A stretch of 64,000 bases of DNA from Aaosphaeria pasadenensis (GCA_022813625.1 JAKLMB010000001.1:1364001-1428000), one strand, 5' to 3'. Counted from the first letter of the stretch, positions 1 to 12,584 are shown. Translations and numbers: made by a program. The notes: generated from the letters alone by a model not told the origin.

Positions 1-298
1 GGGAAAGCTTGGATTCGAGAGATGATCACCACCAAGCAGGAACTCGACTTCACACTGACCACATCCCATTTCAGATATCAAAGACTCCTTCAAAGATAAC
101 ACCTCACATATTTGATGGTAACACCGCTTTTCCGGGCTCTCAAGCGCGAATACAGGCTAATGAGACATGTATCCGGATCTCGGCATCCATCGGCTGGGAA
201 TTGCATAATATATCCGACTATCTTGACCGATTTCGCAAATTGAATATATCCATTACTATCTATCCAGTCATCTTGTGAGCGAATCCATATCGAATACG

Positions 299-1729
299 AT
301 GAGCAAACATAAAATTACAACAATCGACTCCGTGACAAACATTTGGAGGACACTCAAACTACCCGAGTCTGCCCTCAGTTCCCTTCACATAATCGAAGAT
401 GGATCATATCTCCCATCTTCATTCAAAGTAGACATACTCGCCCAAAGTTCCATTGCTGTCTCAGCGCTAGCAGCTTCCCTCTTTTACTCCCATCGGAGAA
501 ACTCCTCCATTTCGAATGTCAGCATATCGACCAAGCACTCATGTGCGGAATTCAAGTCAGAACGCTTGTACACCTTATGTGGAAAACCAGCACGTCCTCC
601 ATGGGGTGCGCTAGGTGGATTACACAAGACGTCCGATGGATATATTCGCATGCACGACTCTTTTCCCAATCACAGGGCATGTGCTCTATGGATCCTCGGC
701 TTGGGGCAGAATGCGACGAGATCTGACGTCGCTGAGAAAATGCTAACTTGGAAAGCTGTCGAACTCGAAAAGGAAGCTTTCCAGAGCGGAGCTGTGATTC
801 TTGCCTTGAGGTCGTTCGAAGAGTGGGACGCTTTGCCACAAGCAAAAGCTTTGTCCGACTGTCCCATACTGCTCGAGAAATTGAAAGATGGTTCTCCACA
901 TTCACCCGCATTTCTAGAGGAACGAGATCGCAAGTGTCTACAGGGGGTACGAGTCGTAGAATTGAGCAGAGTTATCGCAGCTCCGGTAGCCGGAAAGACT
1001 CTGGCTGCCCACGGCGCAGATGTGGTATGGGTCACTTCTCCCAGCCTCCCCGACCTACCTGATCTGGATCGCGATCTGAGCAGAGGGAAAAGAACTGTCC
1101 AACTCAATATCAACAAACAAGCGGATAAGGAAAAACTGTTAGAGCTGATAAGGTCCGCCGACGTTTTCATCCAAGGTTACCGTCCAGGAAGTCTCGCAGC
1201 GAAACAACTCTCACCAGAGGAACTGACAAAATTGAACCCAAATTTGATCATCGCGAACATGTCTGCATGGGGTCCTACAGGCCCCTGGGCCCGGAATCGT
1301 GGGTTCGACTCACTGGTGCAAACTGCCACTGGACTCAACATAGCCGAAGCCAAAGCTTCTGGTGAAGGCGAGATTGCGCATGTTCTTCCATGCCAGGCTT
1401 TGGATCATGGCGCGGGTTATTTGCTAGCCACGGGTGTTATTGCGGCGCTTTACAAGAGAGCTACTGAGGGAGGCGCATATCGAGTTGATGTTTCACTTGC
1501 TGGTGTAGGGAAGTATCTCCGCTCGCTGGGCCGTTATGAAGGGACGGCAGGATTTGAAAGACAAGATATCAAAAATCCCGAGGATGTTTCCGAATATCTC
1601 GAGACTAGGGAGTCTGGTTTCGGGGAGCTGGTAGCTTTGAGACATTCCGCAACACTTGAAGGTCTGGATGTGGGTTGGGATATCATGCCAATGCCACTGG
1701 GAAGTCACGAACCTAGGTGGATAGGCTAA
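299..1729 (+). CDS. CoA-transferase family III (CaiB/BaiF) protein
   Basis: Single-exon gene of 476 aa. It is predicted to move CoA between acyl groups, as formyl-CoA and carnitine CoA-transferases do. The second half carries the family core: 'GVRVVELSRVIAAPVAGKTL' near residue 215, then 'ADVFIQGYRPGSL', 'NPNLIIANMSAWGPTGPW' and 'RGFDSLVQTATGLN'. The Asp of GFD probably corresponds to the acyl-carrying aspartate (inferred). The first half resembles the degenerate N-terminal repeat of the two-lobed fungal members. The open frame runs upstream to a GTG at 275, but the first ATG is at 299 and the following 'SVTNIWRTLKLPESAL' fits the usual fungal N-terminus. No mitochondrial or peroxisomal signal is evident. 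Substrate unknown. Confidence 0.88.
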   Translation: MSKHKITTIDSVTNIWRTLKLPESALSSLHIIEDGSYLPSSFKVDILAQSSIAVSALAASLFYSHRRNSSISNVSISTKHSCAEFKSERLYTLCGKPARPPWGALGGLHKTSDGYIRMHDSFPNHRACALWILGLGQNATRSDVAEKMLTWKAVELEKEAFQSGAVILALRSFEEWDALPQAKALSDCPILLEKLKDGSPHSPAFLEERDRKCLQGVRVVELSRVIAAPVAGKTLAAHGADVVWVTSPSLPDLPDLDRDLSRGKRTVQLNINKQADKEKLLELIRSADVFIQGYRPGSLAAKQLSPEELTKLNPNLIIANMSAWGPTGPWARNRGFDSLVQTATGLNIAEAKASGEGEIAHVLPCQALDHGAGYLLATGVIAALYKRATEGGAYRVDVSLAGVGKYLRSLGRYEGTAGFERQDIKNPEDVSEYLETRESGFGELVALRHSATLEGLDVGWDIMPMPLGSHEPRWIG

Positions 1730-2136
1730 AGTAAGATCTTATCACGATCAATACATCTTTGCGAATCGTGCATGAAGTATGATATTCTTATCCCCGATTT
1801 ATCAACTTCATAAAACATTGCAAAGGGCTGCATCCAAAGATCAAAGATCAAAGATCGTACAATATTGGCCGTAGTGGAGGCTCATGCATATTTGCTATTT
1901 ATCAGCACAACTATTGTAATTATATAGCTATTATAATTTGGGCAGAGTTGAGTGGTAGTTCTCTGAATACTTCTGCTAGATCAATGCTTGCTTCTCGAGC
2001 CTTTGGCGGCTGATCAACATGCTAGAATCAACTATAGGTTTTCTCTCGAGAGAATGATTCATAGCAAAGGCCGTCTCCGGACTTAACGGAATGTTAATAT
2101 CATGACTTCCCATCACGGCTCTTCTCATATTCTGTC
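1730..2136. other. Convergent intergenic spacer
   Basis: AT-rich spacer between the 3' ends of the CoA-transferase gene and the Clr5-ankyrin gene. It contains a short run of 'GATCAAA' repeats near 1839-1857. I see no gene. Confidence 0.6.
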
Positions 2137-4544
2137 TCACCCCCTCTCCGCAACACAAAACCTCCTCTGACATTCGACATCGCAGCAAGTAATGGTATGG
2201 AGGTGCTCCTGTTCGTGCTTCTCGAACTCCTTCTTTGTCAACTTCAGCCCGTTGTTGCAACTCTTACATTCATGATCCAAAACATTCCTCATTGCCTCTT
2301 CGAGGTCGCCCGGCTTCGACGCCCTACCGATATCAGCCCATCGAATGGTCGTTGTGGAGGGTACTATAGAGCCTTGAGATGAACCGGAATCGTTACTGGC
2401 GACGGACGGGCGGCGAGATAGATTCGCGGATTGGGGGTGGGTACTTGTAGTTAAAGCGATAGGATTTGGAGTATGCGGCGCAGAAGGCGGTACAGGGAGC
2501 TGTCCACTAATGAACATGGATGTAAAGTTTGTGGTTGGCTGTGGTATTCTCCGAGTCGTGATATTGGACAACAAAGCCATGACGAAGTCTTGGTTGAATT
2601 TGTAATCTGGCACACCGCCTGTTTGACGCAAGGCGACGACATGGTCAATCTGGTCTCTCTCGAGTGCAGTCAGCGTACCGAAGTCGTTCCTGTCGCGCCG
2701 CGTCATGTTGTCGAGGAAGCGGGTGCTCGCGAGATTGAAAGCAGCGGTTCCGAACACTCTATGTACGTCGACTGGGAGCATGTTGTCCAGATCGGTAGTG
2801 AATTCGCCGTTTTGGCACGTGTATCCGAGCACTTCCTCAAAGGTTGGATTGGTTGGCATGGGGAAGTAGCCCGGAGTCCATGTCGAATGTCCATTAATGT
2901 TCTGTGGGTATCGGCCGCGAAACTTCTTGACCATCTCATCCATGATCTTGGAGAGGATGGGTTCGCTGAATGTTCGTGCAGCGCGGACTATGGGCTGGAT
3001 GCCGGTGCGGTCGTTCGCTTCTGGATCGGCGCCCCGAGAAAGAAGGATCTGTAGACGATCGACCACATCTACACTCGGGCAGTGATCGATGCAATTCCGC
3101 AAAGGCGTCATCCCATTCGCATCGACCAAATTCGGATCGGCACCATTCTTGAGAAGAACTTCGATATCTCGTAACGTATCTGCCGGATGTCGCTTGGCTT
3201 CTGGGCAGCTACCGAGGAGATCATGTAGTAGATTGCAGCCATTGGCACCGGGGATAGGTGTGGCAAAATCTACCAACAGTCTTGATATTTTCGGTGTTGA
3301 ATGCCATAACACCTGATGTTCGAAAGTATTGTTTGCCGTGGCAGAGCAAGGAAAGGCGGTAAAGGAAGTTTGCAGGTCAGCACCTTTACGAATGAAAGCC
3401 TCCAGGCAATCCAACTCTAGTGCATCGACATTTTTTATCCAGGAGGCGTCATGTTGCCAAGGCTTCAGAAAAACTTCAAATGCTGTCAGAGCCTCTTTGG
3501 ATCCATCTGATTTCGTGACCTCAGCGGGCGGAACATGAATTTGGGCACCTGCCTCAAGGAGCATCTTCACATTTCTCGCACTACGTTCTCTTACTGTTGG
3601 ATTGAAGTAGCCATCAGCTCGCTTCTCCAGGGCCATCTGAAGGGCAGATTTAAAGTTCTTTCCATCGAGAGGGGCAGCAGTTCCATCCACTATCGCGCCT
3701 TTGTCCAAAAGAATGCGGGTGATGTCAGGCATATTCCAAAAGGCAGCCTGCATTAGAGGCTTCCAGGTCGTCTCGGGGAATCCATTGACATTCGAGTTGT
3801 ACTGAAGCAGCGATTTCACCGTAAACGCTCTCCCGTTTTTGATGGCGTTGTGAAGAGCAAGATCAGTTCCGAGTGGATGTCGAGATCCTTTGGCCTGTTG
3901 GCCCATAAGAACCCATAAGCAGGCACTTGGAGGCAGTCCGCACGCAATATCCAGTAGTGTCTGGCCACCATGTTGTAAGATTACGCACTCCCTCATGGCA
4001 GGGTGGTTGAAGAAGCGACCGCCAAGTGCCTCGAAAGGAAGACCGATGGGTAAATTGACGTAATTCGGACGGCTCATGAGAAGCGATTCCAGCTTTTCTG
4101 ATTCTGCATCTAATACACACTCGAGCAAGTCCATCAGAATGTTTGTCGTCATGGTACCGGCTTGGACGACAGGATCCATGGTGGTAATCAAGTCCTCGGC
4201 CCCGTCTAATACAGACTCAATCTGTTCTGCAGGTGTCCTTGTGATATCGCTATCCATATCACTGTCTATATCTCCTGTGGGTGCGTCATCGTCTATTGAG
4301 ATGGCCCGTCCACCTCTCCTCTTATATCTCGTGAATTTCCATTCTTTCAGCTTCATCCGATATGCTCTCGTTCTGCATGATGATGTTCAGCGATAGAAGA
4401 AATCATGATTTTCGTGTAGGAGTCTTACGAAGCTCGGAATTTATGTTTCTTCTCCATGATTGCTTTCACATCTTCAAGGCTCTTCTTCTGGTCAACAGAA
4501 AGCTCTTTAATCGTCGCGCGAACGGAATCCCAGTCCTTGGTCAT
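2137..4544 (-). CDS. Clr5 domain protein with ankyrin repeats
   Basis: Two exons, 4544-4429 and 4372-2137, give about 783 aa. The small first exon ends in GCTTC before GTAAGA; the intron ends in CATGCAG. Joining them completes a Clr5 domain at the N-terminus: 'MTKDWDSVRATIKELSVDQK', then 'KKHKFRAS', then 'TRAYRMKLKEWKFTRYKRR'. Clr5 is a short N-terminal domain of fungal proteins, first named in a fission yeast silencing factor. Ankyrin-like units follow at about residues 135-480 (for example 'LHNAIKNGRAFTVKSLLQYN', 'PLMQAAFWNMPDITRILLDK', 'VLLKNGADPNLVDANGMTPL'). The C-terminus has a Cys-rich stretch (CKSC ... CCDVEC) that could bind metal. Role unknown; probably nuclear or a protein-protein scaffold. 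Confidence 0.87.
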
Positions 4545-5754
4545 TATGGCGTATAGTCGTAAGTAGTTGTAAATAAGAATCAAGTCACCCAACTAAGACT
4601 ATGCATCAGCAAGTCCACGGGTAATGCACTTGCTTAATGCGCCCACCTAAGGAGATGATGGGCTGGAGCGTTACCCTTCAAACCAGAAGGGGATACAAAA
4701 TTCGAGCACGGTCGATCGTAAGATCTCAATACCATAGAACTCCTAACGATGAGTTCCCCGGGTTGTTAGAAGGAAATGCGTCGAGAGTCCATGTGCAAAA
4801 GATGACCGGGCAATGCTCCGTTTTATTTGATGATTACCAAGACTGGGCTTGTGCTTGCAGATGAATGCATTTGACAGAGTGCAAAAGTCGTTAAAGGGTT
4901 ACGAAAGTGCAAAACGAATTAACCAATAAAGGACTAGAGACTCCGATTTTAGCAAGGAGAGATGGGGCTGAGGCGCATGGTTGGCCCGTGCTACTTTTGC
5001 ACTTTCGTAACATCAAGCTCCATTCTGCACATTCAACCTGCACTCCACCCACTACTCAACTACATTAGTCTGAGAGCGACCAACCTGCAAGGCCTAGCAT
5101 GCTGTCCTTGCATATCCTGCACAACAGTCACCGCAAGGCACCGGCGGAGAAGGGAACCTGTATTTTGTTTCAATCATCTTAGGGTCATGCATCTCAAGGT
5201 ATTTCCAGTCCTTTCTTCCGATAGACTGGAATTACAATAGTCCTGGATCAATCAGCATCGCGGTAGTCTATTATCTATCATCCTCCATATCACCATTGTC
5301 CCTCTTGTGTAGGTGTGGTTGAAACAGGCCATAGTGACAAGTGTTTGATCATCTAATACCGCAGGGAGGTACGCTAGGCATTTCTTGAAGAGTGAACACA
5401 CATCTCTCACGTCGTCATTACAACGAGAGCTTTTTGCTGACTTTCCTTCAACAGGCTCGATCTATTTCCACGCTGGTGCATCAAGGAGCTGAGATACGAG
5501 GAATCACTACAAGACAACATTACACAAGATTTCAAGAGATGACAGAGAATCATGGGGTTGTAGGGGCCGAACGCGGCATACCCTAAAGGTGCAGAATTTT
5601 GTTTCCACTATTTGTTTGAACTATACACTAAATATTTACAGTAGAACATAAGGTCCTCGGCATATGTCTGAGCATATCCGCAGGGCGTGAGCTAAGAGAC
5701 GTGACATCGCACGCTCTGATCTGAACTGACCACACTCAGGGTGAGTGAGGATGT
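4545..5754. other. Intergenic region
   Basis: Upstream of the Clr5-ankyrin gene and downstream of the LPMO gene. Only short, unsupported open frames are present. The one clear structure is the inverted repeat at 4898-5011, listed separately. Confidence 0.5.
4898..5011. repeat. 114-bp inverted-repeat element
   Basis: GTTACGAAAGTGCAAAA at 4898-4914 recurs as its exact reverse complement at 4995-5011, a perfect 17-bp inverted repeat around about 80 bases. Part of the arm (GTGCAAAA) is also repeated directly just upstream, near 4880. No target-site duplication is obvious. It could be a small inverted-repeat transposon remnant or a hairpin-forming regulatory element in the promoter of the Clr5-ankyrin gene. 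Confidence 0.6.
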
Positions 5755-6795
5755 TTACAAGCACTGGAAGTACCAGTCGTTCTGCTTCTGGCAGGTGGAG
5801 CCAGCAACACAGGCGGTGGCGCCAGTGTAGCCAATACCACCGCACTGTCCCCAGCGGGCGACGGAGCCAGTGCTGCTGCCCTTGGTGGGGTAGGCAGCAG
5901 CAGCGGTGCTGGTCTTGACAATGGTAGCAAGAGTGGTTGGCTTAGGAACGACGGGAGCAGCGGCCTTGGTGGTGGTAGGCTTGGGGGCAGCAGAGGTGAC
6001 AGGGGCGGGAGCGGGAGCGGCAGAGCCAGTGCCGAAGCCAGCATCGACGGCAGGGCCGGGGATTGGGTAAGAGGAAGCACCTCCGTAGAGGTTGAAGAGG
6101 ATACCGGCATCATCTGTCTTGTAGACGGACTGGATGTTGGCACCGTTGGTGATGGTCTTCTTGCCATTGGAGGTGACCTTGATCTGACCGCAGCCGTTGT
6201 AGAGCTGGGCCTTGCCAGCACGGTCTCCCTCGTGGAGAGCAATGATCTCGGAACGGATGAGGTAGTCACCGGCGGCGAGGTCGGGAACGGTCACATCGAT
6301 CTTTCCAGCGTTGGAACGGAAGGTATCGACGGCCCAGGTGCCACCGCTCAAGCCGGACTGCTGGATCTTGACCCAAGCATTGCCCTTGCCCTCGGTCTCA
6401 GCCTTAGCAACCCAAACGATGATGGGGCCCCTGTGGGACTAAAGATATATTAGCGACCTAGACATGCATGAATTGGAGAGTAGATAACTCACAGCAGCAA
6501 TGGGCTCATCGGCATCACCGGCACCGGAAGAGGGGTTGTTGTGGTGCCACTGGAGGGTGAGCTTGTCACCGCTGGCAACACTGACTGATCCAGCAACCTT
6601 AGATCCACCCTTGCAGATCATCATGTCGCTGGCGAGGTCGGCGGCGGTGGAGAGGATGGGGTTGTTCTGGTCAGAGGTACCACGGACACCAGTGGAGCCC
6701 TGGGACTTTCCATTGACGAGCATCTCCTGGAAGGTAGCGTGGGCAGCTGCGAGCTTGCCGATGGCAGCGAAAGCGAGGAACGTAGCGGTCTTCAT
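5755..6795 (-). CDS. AA9 lytic polysaccharide monooxygenase with C-terminal CBM1
   Basis: Two exons, 6795-6493 and 6438-5755 (54-base intron), give 328 aa. It is a secreted copper enzyme that oxidatively cleaves cellulose or related glucans. The signal peptide 'MKTATFLAFAAIGKLAAA' leaves a mature N-terminal His ('HATFQEML'), the first residue of the copper histidine brace. The second ligand is His103 in 'SHRGPIIVW' and the axial Tyr is Y181 in 'QLYNGCGQIKV'. 'GDYLIRSEIIALH' is a family hallmark. An Ala/Pro/Thr-rich linker (about 220-290) joins a canonical CBM1, 'WGQCGGIGYTG ... FQCL', which binds cellulose. I start at MKTATF rather than the longer frame at 6849 because the signal peptide begins there. 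Confidence 0.96.
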
Positions 6796-6955
6796 TTTGA
6801 TTGATGATGTGATGTAAACGGTAAGTTCAGAGGAATTGGATGAGTTCAAAAGTGGAACAATGAAAACAAAAAATGAATGACGTTTTGCTAAAGAGCGTGG
6901 GTAAAAATGAATGTCAGCTTCAAGCTTGCCCTTCCAACAATGAGCATCGTGAGGT

Positions 6956-6962
6956 CTTTATA
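6956..6962 (-). promoter_or_regulatory. Candidate TATA box of the LPMO gene
   Basis: TATAAAG on the minus strand, about 160 bases before the LPMO start codon. Position and sequence suit a TATA element of a strongly inducible fungal gene. Not proven. Confidence 0.35.
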
Positions 6963-9900
6963 GTGCTTCCTATCATGGTGGCGGTGAATCGTCCGGAATG
7001 GCAAATCCGTGCATCTCCCTACCAGCAATCTCGGTAACTACTAGGGATCGCGGGTATCAGGAGTCCAGCCAACATGTCCACATCTGTCATTTCCTTAGAC
7101 ACACGCTAGATGCTGATTGAGGCTTCCAGATCCCTGCCAGGACTGAGGAATAGACCGCCAGCATGAGAGCTAGAATTCCTAGCTGCTGCTAGCTTCGGGA
7201 CGGAGAGCTCGCTTGAGGACCGTTTGATTGTATTTTGTATTTGCACGTTGTCTTTCGTCCCAGGTTGATGGAATTCGCTTCGATACATGGGTCTTAGATC
7301 CCGCGTGTTCGAGATGCAACTAGCCCAATACACGATCACTAGTGGCTGGACATGAAACATCGTTGTAAGACCTTCTAGACGTCATGCTGCAAAAGTGCGA
7401 CGTAGTCTCACAAAGCACTATATACTTATCGTACTGCATTGACTCTTAATGTGGCAATGACCCGATTTACGCCTTCCAATCTCGACTGAATGAGTCGATG
7501 AGGCCACCATCGATACTCGAAGTATTGGGGGCGCGGTCGAGGGCATTGAAGGGGGCGTTAAGAAGCGCTGCGAGAGGGAGAGGCGAGGCAGGAAAGTCAA
7601 ACACTACTGCACAGTAAGTGGAAATTCCAAGGGATTCTCGATAATTTCGGGGGATCATGTCTCATGTACGAGTGCCACGGAGGAGTCGTAGGAAGCAGTA
7701 AGCGCAGGAGTGTTAATTGTTTTGTAGCGCGGTGGCGGCCAATTTTGGGTGGAACCATGAGAAATTACCATCACGTGAATATTCTCCACCAATAGGCACC
7801 CGCCGTTTTGCATCCCCGATCTTTCGACTACCATCTTTGTACTTTTTTTCATACAACTGACAAGAGTCAAGGCCTCAAAATCGGATTTGCAGTAGGGAAA
7901 TGGTGGTTTTCCTTGGGTAGATCATGCTGGCACAAGTATACTTTGGCTTTGCATCGAAGTTGTCCAGTATAGAACAATCTTAACACTCTGTAATTTAAAT
8001 GCATGTTATGTCTCTTGCAATCGCAAACTTCGCAAAGTCAATATCATGAAAATTCTATGAGATCATTTGACTCTATAGAGAGGATCGTGGTCTCGCCGGA
8101 AGTTCCTGTTGAAATTTGCAGCCTGCACACTGTCAAAATTTCATTTCCCCATGCGAGATTTCAATAATACCGGCGTTGATCATATAGCCCCTCTGCGAGA
8201 CAAGCTTTTGTAGTGGGACTTTTCGACGAATTTGGAATACAATTCTTACATCCCCTTGTCGACATATACAAAACTAACAGCAATGTCGACCCGTTCCCAA
8301 GCCCGCCTCTCGACACCGCCAAAGCTTACCAAGTTACCAACTCCTTCATGCACAGTGGGCCTTACCCCCTTAAGAGGGATGATGTCCAACCACAAAAGAC
8401 TGATCAAGTATTTAATTGACAGTTCACGTGGTCTCCCATTGACAGCGTGGCGAAGCAGGTCACTCACGCCCAATATAGTCGGGTTTCATTTAGCGCTGGA
8501 AATCCTTCCTGATGACCTTACTAATTATCGATGGCACCGAGCGGTTCTGCCAAATGCATAACCAACAGCAGACACGAGCAATACATAGTTCATATTAGCT
8601 TGTAATGCCCTCATCTTCCGCGCTCTTGAGCGCAACACTGGCTCGGTTGGCTTGAAGTCAGTTCTTGCAGCTTCTCGATATACGCCAACAATCTATATCG
8701 GAAAGAATGCTAGGCAGCCATACAAAGGTTGAAGAAGTTTGCTGATCCATCACTTTAGTTCCCTACTGGACTTTGGATCTTCATGAAGGCTCTATCTAGC
8801 ACTGAATCTGAACTCTGGACTACAGCGTGGCAGTTCCAAAAGTGTTGACATAGCTCAGGGCATGTCTTGCCAATCACCTCCATTTAGAGCTCACATACCC
8901 ACATTCCTCCCAGTTGGTCACTTGGTTTATCAAACATTAGTTCTGAGTACAACACTGACACGCCAGGTACATGATGTTTCACTCACAATTGCCATAGCGC
9001 TTCAGACTTCAAGCCTACCTGCCCGCGCCGCAACTGATGACGAGCCAAACTAGCGGGAGAATCAAACGAAACATACCCGAGAGATGGATGAACATATACT
9101 GGCATACAATGATGAAAGCCTCGATGGAATAATGGAGTATCGTGAGGATCTGCAGGCTTGGGCAAGGACACACAATAGGAGCTGAATTTAATGAACAAGG
9201 CCACACCCAACCTGCATGTGGCACATCTTGGTCCAGCAATTGGGTACTGAGGTGGGCGCTTAACACCACGAATTGACGAAGACGGTCAGAAGTCTGGCCG
9301 GAAGAGTCTCGTGCTGTTCGAGGTTCCCCAGTCTGGTTCAGAACTCGAGAATCCCCAACTTGCTTGATGACGTTCGACTCGAGAATCCTCAACTTGCTGG
9401 ATGGCGTTTGGACTTGTCCCCAAATCGAACTGTTATTATTCTCGAATACTCGTATACTCGATATTCCGCCAACAGTCGGGTTGTTCCATGGGATTGACAC
9501 GACTGGTTCAACGGAGTATCACACTACCGTTTGCATAGGCCTTCCACTTGCGCGAATTGTGATTTCCTTCTTTGGTGATGCAACTGTTCGTCCGATGAAA
9601 CTTCTTAACTGGGCCTCTTGGTGACCCAGCAATATACATGACTGTGGAAATAGCAAATTCGAACTGGCCTGGCTACTGAGAATGGTATCTGGCTGGCTTG
9701 TTCCACGTATCTGCATTTCACGATGAACAGTAGCGCCTCGGACCAGACTCAAGCAACACATCTGCCTCCTTCACTCATAGTAATGTTTTATTCAGCTCTT
9801 GATGCAAATATCGAATAAGAATTTATTCTTCCTAAAATGGTGGGCAAGCTAGGCATCCAATTATACATTTTAAGATAACGAAGGGACGACAAGAGGTTCT

Positions 9901-11424
9901 GTCTCGAGTGGCGTCTATATTGCATGCTGAAATACTTTAGACCGATGAAATATTGTGTATATACTCAAAGGTCATAAACAGCCCATCATGGAATCATCTC
10001 CTAAACATCAATCTATTGGAGCCGGTGCGAGGAAGAGTTGATTTTCTCAATTTGTAAAGCGAGCGAGATATCCATGTTTGCCATTTTCGCGCCTTAACAT
10101 AGCCCTATAGCTACATTGATTTCTTATGCCATGAATCATGATAGACACATCCAACCATTGCGCTTAGTTTGTCTACAATGAGCTTAGCTTGCTATACTCG
10201 TAACTACACCCCAAATGCGTTCTGATAGTACAGCCAATCCTCCTATCAAATTGAATCAGACGCATTGGACTTGCTTCAGCATATCTCGCACGAGAATAGA
10301 TACTACCTCATGGCTAATCGTGTTTCTCGTTCTGACATTCCCAGGCAGCAGTTTGCGCGGACTTGCTTTCAAATGCCCTCGATTTCTCAGCAGCAACACC
10401 TGTTCATCTCTCTATGTCACCAGACGCCTGATTAACAAGTATGATTTGGGGATCTTAATGGTCGGCTCTCTGGGAGTGACTCATTTCAGACCAATTTATA
10501 ATATCTACCTGGTGTTTTCCTTGATATTCCAACGCTAATCGGTAAGTATGAAGATAATATTTACCTCCCCTCAAGTTCTCTGTTATCACGGACGAAAGCC
10601 GGAACTCTCAGCGCATGCAAACAAGCAAAATATATGGAGGAGTTCTACAAGTCAGATAGTGCTGATTGGTGTGTAGATGCATGTCTCGCTTACTTTGCAG
10701 ATACAATGTGACGTCATGATTGGTGCTTTTGTCATCTCGAATTACTTCGTCGCTGCAGTACCTCGCATACGTGCCATCCGTACTTGCATACATGCCAGCC
10801 GTACAGAGTGGAGTTCCGAACAAATAAGGAACAGTATTACGTTGTACGATTGTACGAGCGATAGGGGTTAGCTTGTGCGGAATTGCAAAATTATTTCTGC
10901 GGTTTTCGCAATGTCAAACTCGATTTGTTGGCTGTACCTGTTGTTCCTTGAAGTGCGTAAACATTGGGCTGTTTTCAAACATGACCGTTCACATTTGTGC
11001 ATCGGAGACTCGAAGTATTGCATCATACGCTGGAAGCTACTAATCAGGCAGATATCTTTCATACAATCTCACACACAAAGGGGAAATGGTGGACGCGTGC
11101 CTTCATAATCACATTCGAAATCCGTCTGACATTCACAGTGAACTGCAATTAGTCATTTCGTTACCGAACTCGGGTATCTTGGCTACCAGGGGTACATGCC
11201 TGGTTGTACATTTCCAAGCATGCTAAAAGATATAGGATATGATTCACAGGGGCTCATAGACTGTATGTACGAAAATAACTATAAATTTTCACTGATCAGG
11301 GACTTCTTTTTATCAACACAATCCATTTTCTACATCTCTTCCTCCTACAGTTGAGCACGTATAGATTCACTCTCCCCATTGACACCAAGATAGACCAAGA
11401 CGCTACATCACAGAATACTCCACA
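6963..11424. other. Gene-poor region, 4.5 kb
   Basis: No open frame here has ATG start, length and composition that I would accept. The longest frames (161 aa at 9015-9500 minus, 109 aa at 8232-8561 plus) look random and match no family I know. The region holds a 34-bp tandem duplication at 9343-9410. It may hold decayed transposon sequence or a non-coding transcript; I cannot tell. Confidence 0.5.
9343..9410. repeat. 34-bp direct tandem duplication
   Basis: Two adjacent units beginning ACTCGAGAATCC, at 9343-9376 and 9377-9410, differ at about five positions. Further CTCGA-containing motifs follow near 9440-9460. Confidence 0.65.
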
Positions 11425-12584
11425 ATGAAAGACGTCGTTTTGGTACGTATACTGGGCAAGGTGAATCACAATCACCATCATTAACGCATGAGAAGATTAC
11501 TGGGCCAGCTGGCTTCATCGGCTTCAAAACAGTCCTGACTGCATTGGAAGCCGGATACAACGTGCGGGCAGTCATACGCAAGCCTGAGCAAGCTGAGAAA
11601 TTGAAAAGCCACGTCAAGATTGCTCCACATGCGGAGAGGCTCGAGTTCGCCGTCATCAAAGACTTGACGGCACCCGGAGTCTTTGACGCTGTTCTTTCTG
11701 ATGTGGCCTACGTTTTGCACATTGCAAGCCCGTTACCGATCGAGGTGAGCGAAGAAGCCTGACAGGCACTGGACTAGAGTTTTAGGGTGCGATGCTGATC
11801 CGATACGAAACAGACCGACAACTTTGAACGCGACATCATCGACCCGGCCATTGAGATGAGCACGTCTCTCCTCTATTCCGCGACGAAGGTCCCCACCATC
11901 AAGAGAATCATCATCACGTCCTCCATGGTGTCTATGATCCCCTTCGAAAAGCTCACTACACCCGATGAGCGGCTCTACACAGCCAGAGACATCAACGGGA
12001 ATCCGAGTCGCTCGGTAGCAAACGGATTGGAAGCATATTGGAACTCGAAAGCCTTTTCTCGTATCGCAATCAGCGAATTCGTAGAAAAACACAAACCCCA
12101 TTTCGACGTTATACAGCTCATGCCCGGCGCCGTTGTTGGAGTCGATGACCGCGCTCAGAGCATAGAAGATCTAGTTAAGAGCTATCCCGATTGGTCGTTG
12201 AGGATGTCTCCTGTCCTCGGCACGAAGCAGACGTTTCCTCTCAGTGACGTCCCTGTCGACGTGGCCGACGTAGCAAGAGCGCACGTAGATGCTATCAACC
12301 CTTCTGTTCCTGGAAACGCCGATTACATTCTCTGCACGGGGTCGCCAGATGGCTTGAAGTGGGACGACACCATTGAAGTTGCGAAGAAACATTATCCCGA
12401 CCGGGTGGGGAGCAAAGAGTTGCCGTTGGGAGGAACGCTGCCGACATCGAGGTGGGATGCTGACTATCAAGAAACGGAGAGAGCGTTTGGCTGGAAGTTT
12501 ACCACGTTCGAGGATTCGATGAAGGATATGATCGGGCAGTATCTCGAACTGATTGATGCAGAGGCAAAGGCTCCTGCAGCATAG
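11425..12584 (+). CDS. NAD(P)-dependent epimerase/reductase (extended SDR)
   Basis: Three exons, 11425-11442, 11496-11744 and 11814-12584, give 345 aa. The first exon codes only MKDVVL; the next opens with 'ITGPAGFIGFKTVLTALEAG', so splicing builds the Rossmann dinucleotide motif TGxxGxxG. 'YVLHIASPLPIE' follows. 'RIIITSSMVSM' supplies the catalytic Ser region and 'AYWNSK' the YxxxK pair. This pattern fits extended short-chain dehydrogenases of the cinnamoyl-CoA reductase, dihydroflavonol reductase and methylglyoxal reductase type. Probably a cytosolic aldehyde or ketone reductase; substrate unknown. No pathway partners are adjacent. Confidence 0.92.

Noticed and set aside
5736..6269. 177-aa open frame on the same strand as the LPMO
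   Set aside because: It overlaps the LPMO exon in another frame and is made of Pro, Ser, Thr and Leu runs; the overlapping frame has clear AA9 and CBM1 motifs.
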